NCBI GenBank assembly: GCA_036768485.1
Contig: JAVLUZ010000172.1
Span: 140,001-204,000, forward strand
DNA length: 64,000 nt
From: Mermis nigrescens
Taxonomy: Eukaryota; Nematoda; Enoplea; Mermithida; Mermithidae
Reading direction: 5' to 3'
In this document: piece after piece, positions 56,401 to 63,302 of the stretch
Position numbering within the stretch: position 1 is the first letter of the stretch
How the letters are laid out: each line of letters opens with the position of its first letter
Program-made: the position numbers and the translations under genes
The notes under the pieces: generated by a model
Database searches by the model: none
The model's input: only the letters and a program-made list of their open reading frames with translations
Told to the model about the DNA's origin: nothing

Positions 56401-59400
56401 AAAAATTATTCTCGCGTAAAATACAAAAATTAATTTCTTGAGAAATAGTCGTATTTGCGAGTTCAGTCGAACATTGGCAAAACCAGGCACGTAGCTGTGG
56501 GGGGAATGAGGGTCCAGACCCCCAATTCAGGAAAAACCGGAAAACAGGACTTTTTACACCTTATTTTGTGCTATTTTTGGCTTAGACTCCCCAAAATAGG
56601 TGTTGGTCTCCCTAAAAATAGGAGACCAGCGGATATAGTATACGATTTACCCCCTAGCGTTTTTTAGCTGATCCATATAAGCTACAGTAACCAAAGTTTA
56701 CAAGGAGATAGCTATAAGCCTATTGTACTAAGCTGGCAAAATTGATTAATTTACGTTGTAAACTTACTGCTTTACACTCACAGTTTACAACGTACTAACG
56801 GCATCTAAAAATTGTAAACGATTCGGTGGGTCTCAAACAAAGCAGTTTTTTGTTACTCAATCAACATCCTACATTAAAAAAAGTAAGTTTAAAGAAAATA
56901 AGTTTAAAGTAAGTTTAAAGTAAAGTAAAGTAAGTTTTTTTTAAATTTTCTTTAAAGCAGTAAGTTTACACCGTCAGTTAATAAATTTTGCCAGATTAGC
57001 ACAATAGGCTTATAGCTATCTCCTTGTAAAGTTTGGTCACTGTAGCTTATACGGATCGGTTGAAAAACGCTGGGGGTAAATTGTATACTATATCCGGGCC
57101 AACTACGTGTCGGGGCAAAACTGATGAACTTTGATAGAAATAATGGCTGAATAATTTAAAATAATTAAATCTAGTTAAAATCACCTATAATCATTTTTAA
57201 TTATGAATTACTTAGCATTTCCCTATATTTTTAAGCTAAGCTTCATTGAACTTATCAGAGTTTAAAACTAAAATCGAAGATTATTGTAACTTAAAAATTA
57301 AAATTAAAAATCGAATCAGTAGATGTTTATTTTCTAAACTTGTTCATAGTCCTGAAATATCTCTATTCTTGTCTTTGAAAATGGTGTACGTCAAAAATGC
57401 ATAAAAAAATTGAGGAATGTGTTTAACGTACGAGGTGTCGCCCACTTACGATTGCCTTAATTTTTCAATTATATTTTAATTATCGAATGAATTCTTCCGC
57501 CACATTATGAAGCAATTGTAAGGACAACTTGCCTCGAAGTCAAATTCAATTCGAAGAATGAGTTCGAATTTTATGTGATGTATCGTCATCAAGCATACTT
57601 GCATGCATAATTGACCAATTTAAAACGGAATGTTGTCTCGTGCAAAGATTCTTCCAAATGTACATGCTTTTCGCCTCGGCGTCGACTTTGTAATTATACT
57701 AAATTTGAAAATAGTATGTAATTGGCTGTTCCATAGATCCATAGGTGGGCGGCATTAAAACTCTGGGCAGAGGGGTGTCAGATTTTTCATAGGTCAAAGA
57801 ATGGCCTTAAAATGGTGGTATGGCGAAAAAACATCGTTTTTCAACGTTCCTCATCGAGCACTATCCATTTTCAACAAAACATTGCTAAGAAAACAACAAA
57901 GTTTTTCAAAAATAGAAGTCTGGGAGTACTTTGGTTTGTGGGGGGACGGCTGCATATATCCCCTAACCCCCTCCTCCCGATGCCCAGGTGTGGATATGGC
58001 TGCGTCCAAAAGGACAAAACTGACACATTTTTTGGTGCTTCCCTCGATATTGACAAATTTTGGTATTTCTCAACGTTAGAATCCCAGAAATCGACTGAAA
58101 TACATTATCAAAGGTCGAAATATTCAGCTTTACGTGCATGGGTAAAAGGTGGCGATGGCAATATGGATGGCGATGGCCATGGCTATCGCCAAGTGGGTGA
58201 AAGGTGGCGAGCTTGGCGATGACGATGGCCTTGAAAATCTGACAGATGATCAGATCAGTCTGTAGAACACCGTTAGGGCATTGCCGGAGGAGAATCACTT
58301 AGGGGAGGTGATACTTTGGGGCACCCAGTGGAGAGTGCCCATTGGGAATACCCTGAAATTTCGACGAATGGTCACACCAGTCTGCAAAACGCTCGGACAT
58401 TGTCAGACATACACTGGGAGGGCTGTACTTTAGGGTAGTCAATTGGGATGGGGTACCCTGGAATTTCGACAAATGATAAGATCAGTCCGTAGAACAACAT
58501 TGGGACATTGTCAGAGAAAGGTCACTTGAGGGGGGTCTTTCAGGGTATCCATTGTTAAGGGCACCCATTTAGGGAACCCTGAAATTTCGACAAGTGGTCA
58601 GATCAATCTGTAGAACAACGATGGGGCATTGTGAGAGGAAGTACTCGGGGAGAGGGATACTTTGGCGTAGCTAGGGGGTACACCTAAAGTGTACTCTGAA
58701 ATTTTGACAAATGACCAGATCAGTCTGTAGAAAAACCTTGGGGCATTGTCAAAGGAAGGTAACTTGGGGGAGTACTTTGAAGGTACTCAGTGGGGGAGTA
58801 CCTCTTGAGGGTACCCTGATTATGACAATCTGTCAGATTAGTCTGTGGAACAACGTTGCGTCATCTTCTGAGGAGGATCAGTGGGGTTACCCAGTAGGAA
58901 AGAGGGGTTAATTATTAGGGGTACCCTAAAATTCTCACAAATGATCAGATCAGTCTGTATAGCAACATTTAGGCATTGTCAGTGGAGGGTCACTTTGGAA
59001 GGGGAGGGTACTTTGGGGGCAACGAATGGGGTGTGCCTATTGGAGGTAACCTGAAATTTTTAACAATTGTCAGATCTGTCTGTGGAACAACGTTTGGGCA
59101 ATGTCAGATGAGATTCACTGGGGCAGGTTACATAGTGTAGCCAGTGCGGAAGGGGTTACCCATTGGGGGTGCCCAGAAATATCGACAAATGGTCAGCTCA
59201 GTCTGTGAACAACGCTGGTGCATTGTCAGGGAGGGTAACTTGGAGGGGGTGATTTGGGGTACTCAGTGTGGGGAGGGCGTACCCACTTGTCATAATTTGA
59301 CGGTACACACAACTGACAACGCTCCAAAATTGTTCTACAGACTGACCTAACCACTTGTCTAAATTTCTCAGTACTTCGATGAGTATCCTCAATGGGTACC

Positions 59401-62079
59401 CAATAGCAACCTAAGCGACCCTCGTCTGAATGTGTTCCAATGTTTACACAGTAAGCTGAGCATTTGTAAAATTTTCAGGCTTACTCAGATGGGCCCCTTC
59501 ATTAATTCCCTTAAATTACCCCCTACAAGTGACCCTCCTCTGGCAATGCCCCTACTTTGTTCACAGACTGATGTGATCATGTTCTAATGACTGATCTGAC
59601 CTATTGTCGAAATTTCAGGGTACCCCCAATGGGCCCTTCTTCGCCTCCCCCTCCATCGGGTACCCCCAAAGATCCCCCAAGTGACCCTCATCTGACAATG
59701 CCCAACGTTGTTCTATAGACTGATCTGATAATTTGTGAAAACTTCAGGGTACCCCGAATGGGCACCCCTATCTCCAGTGCCCTCAAAGTCCCTCCTCATG
59801 TGACCCTTATCTGACATGCCCCAACTTTGTCCTACAGACTGATATGACAATCCGTCTTAATTTTAGGTACTCGAGCACCACCCCCACCCTACTGGGTGCC
59901 CCCAAAGTTGTCCTGCCCCCAGCGACCCTACTCTTGCAATGCCCCAACGTTGTTCTGCAGACTCTTATCATTTGTTAAAATTTCCAAGGCTAGCGCCATC
60001 GTCAAGTTCGCCACTTTTCATAGCGATGGCCCTCGCCATCGCCACCTTTTACCTATGCCCGTTTTACCGCATAAAACGCGTGATTACGTCAAGGTCACAG
60101 TTACTCAGCAATTTACATGTACAAACTGATGTATATATAGAGTTTTGGGGACCATCTGTTTACACCGACGTTAGCATGGGCTGTATATGTTACAGGGTTA
60201 TAGGGAATTGTCCCATCCAAAGTTGTATGTACGTCCTCCTCCTTCTAGGGAACGACAACTTTTATTTCCTCCGATTTTCGGCAAAAATTTGTATTTTTGG
60301 GCCGTTTTTACATGCTTCTTTGCCATTTTTGGCCAAAAGTTGAAGTTTATTCTCAATCATTGTCTCCTAAAAATGGCAACTTCTCCCGAAATCCTATGCC
60401 GTTACATGCCCAGCATGGACCAGGGACGGTACACTAAATTTTTCAAGACGGTCTAAAATAGGTACAAAATTCCCCCTTCACGTGCGAAATAGCGTTTTTC
60501 TCCCTTTTACGTGATCAATTTTATTTCAAAATCACTTAATGTAAAGTTTTGCCTGCAAGTTTCGCAATTGAAGGCCATTTTGTGCGATAATAGTATAATT
60601 TATGTTGCACTAAGCCAAAATCCGGTAAGCGCTACGAAAAATTTGCGAACTTTAAACAAAAAGTACGTCTTACTCCGCTATTTCCTGTGTTTGTACAATC
60701 ACAGCAAAACCTGTTGAAGCAATTGACGCGAAGCGCTGAAAAGTTTTAGAATTTGAGCAAAAAAGAATAAAACCAAAAAATGGCTTCCAGGCGTCTAAAA
60801 AGTAAAAACATTTAAATATAAGTATCATTCGACGCGAATCGCCGCAAATATTTCAGACATTACCATACGTTTACTTTGAAACGTTTCGCATCGAGCACTA
60901 TCCATTGGCAATCATACAATTGCGAAAAAACCAAAAAAATTAAAAAATAGAGTTCTAGGGGTATTTTAGCTTCGAGGGGTGGAACACATATGTGGGCAGC
61001 AAGAAAATTCTGGGAAGGGGGTGTAAGATTTTTTGAAGGTCAAAAAATGGCCTTAAAAATGGTGGTATGGCGGAAAACACCATTTTTTGACGTTTCTCAT
61101 CAAGCACTATACATTGGCATCAAAAAATTGCGAAAAAAACGAGAAAAAATTTTCAAAAATTGAATTCTGAGGGGGGTATTTTGATTTCTAGGGGTATTTT
61201 TGTTTCTGGGGGGTGCATACCACCCAAACGCCCACGCCCAGGTGTGGTGGGGGGTATTCGGCCTTTTGGAGGTGCATACCACACCTGGGCATAGGGGAGG
61301 GGTTTGGGAGTATGCAACCCCTCCCCTGAGAAAGTGAAAAATACCTCCCCAGAAATCAAAATACACCCGCCATAATTCGATTTTAGAATATTTTATTTTA
61401 TTTTCTTCGCGTTTTTTTGATGCCAATGAATAGTGCTCAATGAGAAACGTCGAAAAATGATGTTTTCTTCGCCATACCATCATTTTTGGGGCCATTTTGT
61501 GACCTTTGAAAAATCATGCACTCCCCTCCCAATTTCTTGCGCCCATGTATGGTGCATACCCCTACAACTCCCCACGCCCAGGTGTGTACATGACCTTCAG
61601 AAGAGTTTTCACACTCACCAGAGATATTTCACCCCTTCTCCCGGAATTCGCGATTTCCCAAAAGTTTCCAAAATATTCGTAGAACAGGTGATGCTTTAAG
61701 CGTTTTTAGTTATCTTTGTTCTCGAAAGCGTCAAAGTTTCGGTACTTAGCGTCATATACTACTTTTAATTTTGTTCAATTCGTTCGAACTTTTAGATTTT
61801 TTAGAAATTTTTTTGTTTTTATTCTCTAAAGAGCATTGTCGGGAACACCGAAAACGATGTTTTTGGCGCGTATGAAACATTTTTGACACACATGCACGTA
61901 TTGGGGGTAAGGGGATATCCCCCTACCAGACTTTTAGAAAGCATACCCTCCACGGGTCATTCCGGACCAAACCCGACTGCTTGAACCATGAAATAGCGTC
62001 GAATGAAGCCTAACAGTAATTTCAAGTTCATACACTCGTACTTATCTTTCGAGCAGTAGACTGTTCAATTCAATCATCA

Positions 62080-62152
<73 letters not shown>

Positions 62153-63302
62153 ATGATAATAATAAGAATAATTATTAGCAAATGACTACCATAGAAAATG
62201 CAATAAAAATTACATGAAAAAAGGATTTAACGAAAGATAATGTCGCAAAAACGAAAGAAGGTTCATCAGCAGAGCATAGTAATGGCTGAGACGTACAGGC
62301 GGGTCGCGCTCACTCACGTACCTCACATACTCACATACACCCCTGTAGTCATTCCATTGCCCTTATGGTAATTGTTTTCACGCAGATTTAAACACAAATA
62401 TTCATAAAAAATCGAATACGACGACTAAAAAATACGAGAATTTGACATTAAATAGGTAAAAATTACTCATCAAACCCCCACCGCGCAAGAAAATTTGATT
62501 CACCCCCTCCCACAGCTTTTGACCGTGTGCGTGTATGATTTTTAAGCCCGAAAAGGTTCTTTAAAATTTCACCTTTTTTCTCTACCATACCTGGGCGTAG
62601 GAAGGGGTTGAGGGGTAGGCACTTCACCCCCAGAAAGTCGAATACCCCTCAGAAACTAAAATACTTCCCCATAGTTTAATTTTTGAAATTTTTTTGTTTT
62701 TTTTCGCAATTTTGTGATGCCAATGGATAGTTCTGGATGAGAAACGTTGAACAGCGGTGTTTCGTTCGCCATACCACCATTTTTGAAACAATTTTCAGGT
62801 CTTTGAAAAATTTTGCACCCCCATTCCAGAATTTATAGCTGTCCACGTATACCCCCACCCTCGCAAACATTTCCTAGGCTTGCACATCCGTCGCCAGCTA
62901 CGTAGGGCCAATGGAGAAGGCGGCTCCCCCTCGGAAATTCGTTCTGATAATCCGGCATACTTTGGCGAAATTTTCAGCACTAAAAAATGCATGAAAGAAT
63001 TGGTCATGAACCACAAGGCGCCCTATTTATTGGCAGTGGCCCACGCGGGCACCTTGGAGACCGCGGCTCGTACTTTGCGGTCCATGAAAGTGCTGGACGA
63101 ATCGAATTTCGTGCGTTGCGTAGACGGCATTCCAATTTTGGCCGACGCTTGTTTGAGCGAGACGGGTTCCGGTTGGAAGTTGATCGACTCCCCTCTTCTG
63201 CGATTCAGTCACGTTGGCAACCAGAAACAGGACGATTGGTCGTGGCTCAATATGGACGAAGCGTCTTTGAAGCAAAAATTTGCCAAACGAGGAACTTTTT
63301 GA
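42520..63302 (+). CDS. UBASH3/TULA-type histidine-phosphatase domain protein, 4-exon gene
   Basis: The four exons (42520-42693, 48644-48875, 55328-55503, 62978-63302) give 301 residues once one surplus base in exon 2 is discounted. The product aligns throughout with the C-terminal phosphoglycerate-mutase-like domain of UBASH3A/B and ecdysteroid-phosphate phosphatase, but lacks the UBA and SH3 modules. Compared with the Sts-1 pocket, the RHGER motif is RRADT here (catalytic His and second Arg lost) and SPSLRC is SPSYAV (Arg lost). The Glu of IEPG and the His of AVAHAG are retained. That points to a pseudophosphatase or a decaying gene. Intron 1 hosts a 3.9-kb transposon and a Penelope fragment; introns 2 and 3 are also repeat-filled. 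Exon edges were fixed by splice phase (0, 0, 2) and by alignment. Confidence 0.85.
43430..43475. repeat. TGCTTAAGCA palindrome cluster, left tip
   Basis: Three tandem GTGCTTAAGCATAGCAC-type units; the perfect 10-base palindrome TGCTTAAGCA is the core. The right tip (about 47248-47280) has two. Confidence 0.85.
43914..43962. repeat. AAAT/AAATA microsatellite, left arm
   Basis: AAATAAATAAATAAAAATAA pattern; mirrored as ATTTATTTATTTTTATTT at about 46768-46806 in the right arm. Confidence 0.85.
44220..44852 (-). CDS. C2H2 zinc-finger protein, left-arm copy (210 aa)
   Basis: Begins MNKICEICGKQLLNNFTLKR with a single C2H2 finger (CEIC, 12 residues, H, 4, H) at residues 5-25. Then comes a Ser/Asp/Glu-rich acidic linker (about 33-70), followed by a helical, charged 130-residue domain containing NPFWHFLVKSVLSDFEDFP and ANETAWASRKYMFKKLIRK. 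No family was recognised for the C-terminal domain. It differs from the right-arm copy by eight amino acids and has no stop or frameshift. Its promoter lies in the GAATGTGA/TCACATTC region shared with the divergent 61-codon ORF. A likely role is binding element ends or centre, which is inference. Confidence 0.8.
   Translation of the reverse strand: MNKICEICGKQLLNNFTLKRHKYLMHGISQKRNDTSESEQMTDDVSSEGSINGNSSDSESSSNETVIESCWTNPFWHFLVKSVLSDFEDFPNSIQDLQTETFYSSFLDKIHILYDFYDSLLDALNESELREEIENANNFYRYELKFGKKEANETAWASRKYMFKKLIRKNADLFEDEQMKREDNYEVVTSVEESSSALLDYPNRIKMLRI
44999..45184 (+). CDS. 61-codon ORF, left arm, divergent to the zinc-finger gene
   Basis: Encodes MHFLHMHNVKPGSEVKIIAE followed by VLQFLTISPRIS and an ERWFASQLLADATTNR end. 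It has a single conservative change (E/D) relative to the mirror copy. It ends at TAG directly followed by GTGATT, so it could be an exon joined elsewhere. No family recognised. Confidence 0.4.
   Translation: MHFLHMHNVKPGSEVKIIAEKVLQFLTISPRISILSVISSIQPHAERWFASQLLADATTNR
45184..45540. repeat. Centre of the palindrome with nested inverted repeats
   Basis: Contains two smaller hairpins (GTGCAGAATGTGAG / CTCACATTCTGCAC at 45239-45269 and a second at 45400-45480). Between them is a ~70-base unique segment (about 45283-45350). The octamer GAATGTGA/TCACATTC occurs eight times here. Confidence 0.8.
45532..45717 (-). CDS. 61-codon ORF, right arm
   Basis: Mirror copy of 44999-45184 with one E-to-D change plus at least one silent difference (TTA/TTG Leu). 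Preservation in both arms mildly supports a function. Confidence 0.4.
   Translation of the reverse strand: MHFLHMHNVKPGSEVKIIADKVLQFLTISPRISILSVISSIQPHAERWFASQLLADATTNR
45863..46495 (+). CDS. C2H2 zinc-finger protein, right-arm copy (210 aa)
   Basis: Mirror copy of the left-arm gene with the same finger and helical domain. It differs at V/D, I/N, C/G, H/R, T/P, L/V, W/C and Y/N (left/right). Those eight are all the nucleotide differences I find in 633 bases, and all change the protein. Intact ATG to TAA. It lies about 145 bp from the 61-codon ORF on the opposite strand. Confidence 0.8.
   Translation: MNKICEICGKQLLNNFTLKRHKYLMHGISQKRNDTSESEQMTDDDSSEGSNNGNSSDSESSSNETVIESGWTNPFWRFLVKSVLSDFEDFPNSIQDLQTEPFYSSFVDKIHILYDFYDSLLDALNESELREEIENANNFYRYELKFGKKEANETACASRKYMFKKLIRKNADLFEDEQMKREDNNEVVTSVEESSSALLDYPNRIKMLRI
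47468..47929 (+). CDS. Penelope-like GIY-YIG endonuclease fragment (153 codons)
   Basis: Encodes SRFFKNKDAVPAKLLSNLVY, then KYTCSSCMASYIGETRRHFG, then RMAEHTG, KHISNSNHP and ESLYIARDRPILNNN. The KD-x-x-P...VYK-x-x-C...YIGET-R...R-x-EH order is that of the C-terminal GIY-YIG domain of Penelope-like retroelements, which nicks target DNA. An in-frame TAG lies just upstream and no reverse transcriptase is present, so this is a 5'-truncated relic. The stop is followed by an AT-rich tail and a hairpin at 48037-48068. Confidence 0.85.
   Translation: MHGYNVRSRILKVISAFYPQIRVRFVYKPVMCISRFFKNKDAVPAKLLSNLVYKYTCSSCMASYIGETRRHFGSRMAEHTGISFATGKPIQGDSLSAIHKHISNSNHPITSDCFKVISRASNSFDLLIKESLYIARDRPILNNNVSSYPLNLF
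47930..48643. other. UBASH3-like intron 1, distal part
   Basis: Penelope 3' tail, a GCAAGCTCAT / ATGAGCTTGC hairpin (48037-48068) and a diverged minus-oriented family-A MITE at about 48345-48560. Confidence 0.5.
48644..48875 (+). CDS. UBASH3-like exon 2 (one surplus base)
   Basis: The acceptor ATTTACAAG|GCT and donor GAG|GTAAAG are both in phase 0 with their neighbours. The length is 232 rather than 231. The first frame encodes AFAPHRSDGFDAWSADPFLT, then ESGRLMSVCVGQYLRKIKWTP. The second frame (+1 base) continues VGVYASPSYAVVETASCILD to TANVE. Both halves align with UBASH3 (LPQRSGGF...DAPITVFG; HVYCSPSLRCVQTA). The shift lies between about 48762 and 48785. It is either a sequencing or assembly indel or a genuine disabling mutation. 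The conserved SPSLRC arginine is replaced. Confidence 0.8.
48876..49572. other. UBASH3-like intron 2, proximal part
   Basis: A terminal family-A-like fragment (AGCAAGAAAATTCTGGGG, then CCATGCCCTCTCGTGTG) at about 48935-49010; otherwise nothing recognised. Confidence 0.4.
49876..50205 (-). pseudogene. hAT transposase C-terminal dimerisation region
   Basis: The frame includes LKYLPNDFQDVFPNLIIDFR, then ILLTVPIAVASAERSFSELK and LIKTYLRSTMTDSRLSALAI. PVASAERSFS-x-LK...R-x-x-M...RL-x-x-L is the diagnostic hAT C-terminal dimerisation motif of the zinc-finger MYM/hAT type. The rest of the transposase, including its catalytic DDE portion, is absent. Non-functional. Confidence 0.85.
50225..50366 (-). 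repeat. Partial MITE family A copy in hAT relic
   Basis: GTAGTGCTCAATGAGAAAC to GTCGCTGCCCACATATGC; the GC-rich outer half is lost. Confidence 0.65.
50441..52117. mobile_element. piggyBac-like non-autonomous element
   Basis: TTAA at 50441-50444 followed by CCTTTTAATGG, and CTCTAAAAGG before TTAA at 52114-52117. TTAA duplication with CCTTTTA tips is typical of piggyBac elements. Near the left end and twice inside (50463, 50800, 51965) lie palindromes of the GTTCCCAATTGGGAAC type. No transposase found. Confidence 0.6.
52977..54158. other. UBASH3-like intron 2, microsatellite and repeat H
   Basis: Contains the TTA microsatellite (separate entry), a diverged A-like GC-rich fragment at about 53655-53800 (CACACATGGGCGTGGAGG) and repeat H at about 53830-54000. 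A GTGGGCCTCG phrase near 54020 is matched inverted near 55015 (TTGGCCCACCCTGTATA). Confidence 0.45.
53205..53450 (+). repeat. (TTA)n compound microsatellite
   Basis: About 245 bp of TTA/ATT trinucleotide repeats with sporadic C and G interruptions. The poly-tyrosine frame across it is a repeat artefact. Confidence 0.98.
54167..54429 (-). mobile_element. MITE family A, reference copy with exact 8-bp duplication
   Basis: 263 bp, CACACCTGGGCGTGGGGG to TTGCTGCCCACGTATG, flanked by ACCGGGAC (54159-54166 and 54430-54437). Best-preserved minus-oriented member. Confidence 0.93.
54438..55327. other. UBASH3-like intron 2, distal part
   Basis: AT-rich. Short inverted blocks link 54545-54560 (AGAAAGTTTTACGCCCAGA) with the region around 54060-54140. 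No exon or RNA gene seen. Confidence 0.35.
55328..55503 (+). CDS. UBASH3-like exon 3
   Basis: The acceptor TTGCTCAACTCAG|ATA and donor GAACG|GTAGAT leave two bases (CG). It encodes IVIEPGLSLYPYYNRALPTY, then VSAKDLAERHPFPVNAHYSP to TLNAYYE. It matches the UBASH3 segment beginning IRVEPGLFEW and ending SYDTYISR, and the catalytic-site Glu of (I/V)EPG is conserved. Confidence 0.88.
55689..55944 (-). mobile_element. MITE family A copy with exact 8-bp duplication
   Basis: 256 bp, CACACCTGGGCGTGGGGG to TCGCTGCCCACGTATG, flanked by GTACCGTA at 55681-55688 and 55945-55952. Confidence 0.93.
56484..57113. mobile_element. MITE family F copy split by a family G element
   Basis: CAGGCACGTAGCTGTGG at left, inverted CCGACACGTAGTTGG at right, exact duplication GGCAAAAC (56476-56483, 57114-57121). 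The native halves are 56484-56630 and 57096-57113. Same family as 38713-38875. Confidence 0.88.
56631..57095. mobile_element. MITE family G, palindromic element inside family F
   Basis: GGATATAGTATACGATTTAC at left, inverted GGATATAGTATACAATTTAC at right, with shared inward blocks (AGCTACAGT..., AGGAGATAGCTATAAGCC). Arms about 150 bp. Contains AAGTAAGTTTAAAG tandem sequence at 56880-56940. Confidence 0.82.
57743..57993 (+). repeat. MITE family A copy
   Basis: CATAGGTGGGCGGCATT at left, CATCGAGCACTATCCATT centre, GATGCCCAGGTGTGG at right. Confidence 0.75.
58137..60057. mobile_element. Element with GGTAAAAGGTGGCGATGG ends and head-to-head tandem arrays
   Basis: GCATGGGTAAAAGGTGGCGA at left and its complement (TCGCCACCTTTTACCTATG) at right. 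Inside the tips, about nine 115-125 bp units (each with CAGATCAGTCTGTAGAACAA, then GGGCATTGTCAG, then GGTCACTTGGGG) run forward from 58230 to about 59320. About six run in reverse to 59990. Spacing and sequence are diverged. No ORF of note. Confidence 0.8.
60058..60984. other. UBASH3-like intron 3, middle part
   Basis: Family-E MITE (60185-60415) and two GGCGC-type hairpin variants near 60727 and 60834. 60865-60970 is a partial family-A core. Confidence 0.45.
60185..60415. repeat. MITE family E copy
   Basis: ATATGTTACAGGGTTATAGG at left and CCGTTACATGCCC at right, with TTTTTGGCCAAAAG inside. Confidence 0.5.
60985..61244 (+). repeat. MITE family A copy
   Basis: CATATGTGGGCAGCAAG to CGCCCAGGTGTGG with complete core. 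Lies head to head with the next copy. Confidence 0.8.
61275..61556 (-). repeat. MITE family A copy
   Basis: CACACCTGGGCATAGGGG to CTTGCGCCCATGTATGG. Opposite orientation to 60985-61244, giving an inverted pair. A detached end (CACGCCCAGGTGTG) follows at about 61570. Confidence 0.8.
61600..62586. other. UBASH3-like intron 3, distal part
   Basis: Repeat-I sequence at about 61630-61880 and the (AT)n run at 62082-62149. Nothing else recognised. Confidence 0.4.
62082..62149. repeat. (AT)34 microsatellite
   Basis: 68 uninterrupted bases of alternating A and T. Confidence 0.98.
62587..62850 (-). repeat. MITE family A copy before UBASH3-like exon 4
   Basis: CATACCTGGGCGTAGGAAGG to AGCTGTCCACGTATAC. 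Ends about 130 bp upstream of the exon 4 acceptor. Confidence 0.78.
62978..63302 (+). CDS. UBASH3-like exon 4 (C-terminal)
   Basis: The acceptor GCGAAATTTTCAG|C completes the CG from exon 3 to CGC (Arg). It encodes TKKCMKELVMNHKAPYLLAV, then AHAGTLETAARTL, LSETGSGWKLIDSPLLRFSH and a WSWLNMDEASLKQKFAKRGTF end, TGA. It matches UBASH3 ILIVAHASSLE, GETGIWQLTDPPILPLTH and FNWRETL. The second catalytic His (AHAG) is present. The frame is open upstream to 62880, but starting there would insert about 24 residues absent from the family. Confidence 0.88.

Larger units (their letters stand above)
55504..57742. other. UBASH3-like intron 3, proximal part
   Basis: Holds a family-A MITE (55689-55944), a partial A-like piece (56270-56400), the nested F/G elements (56484-57113) and otherwise AT-rich sequence. 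Confidence 0.5.

Noticed and set aside
62880..62977. Upstream extension of UBASH3-like exon 4
   Set aside because: A phase-compatible AG exists near 62905, but it would add about 24 residues missing from the family; TTTTCAG at 62977 is a better acceptor and alignment fit.
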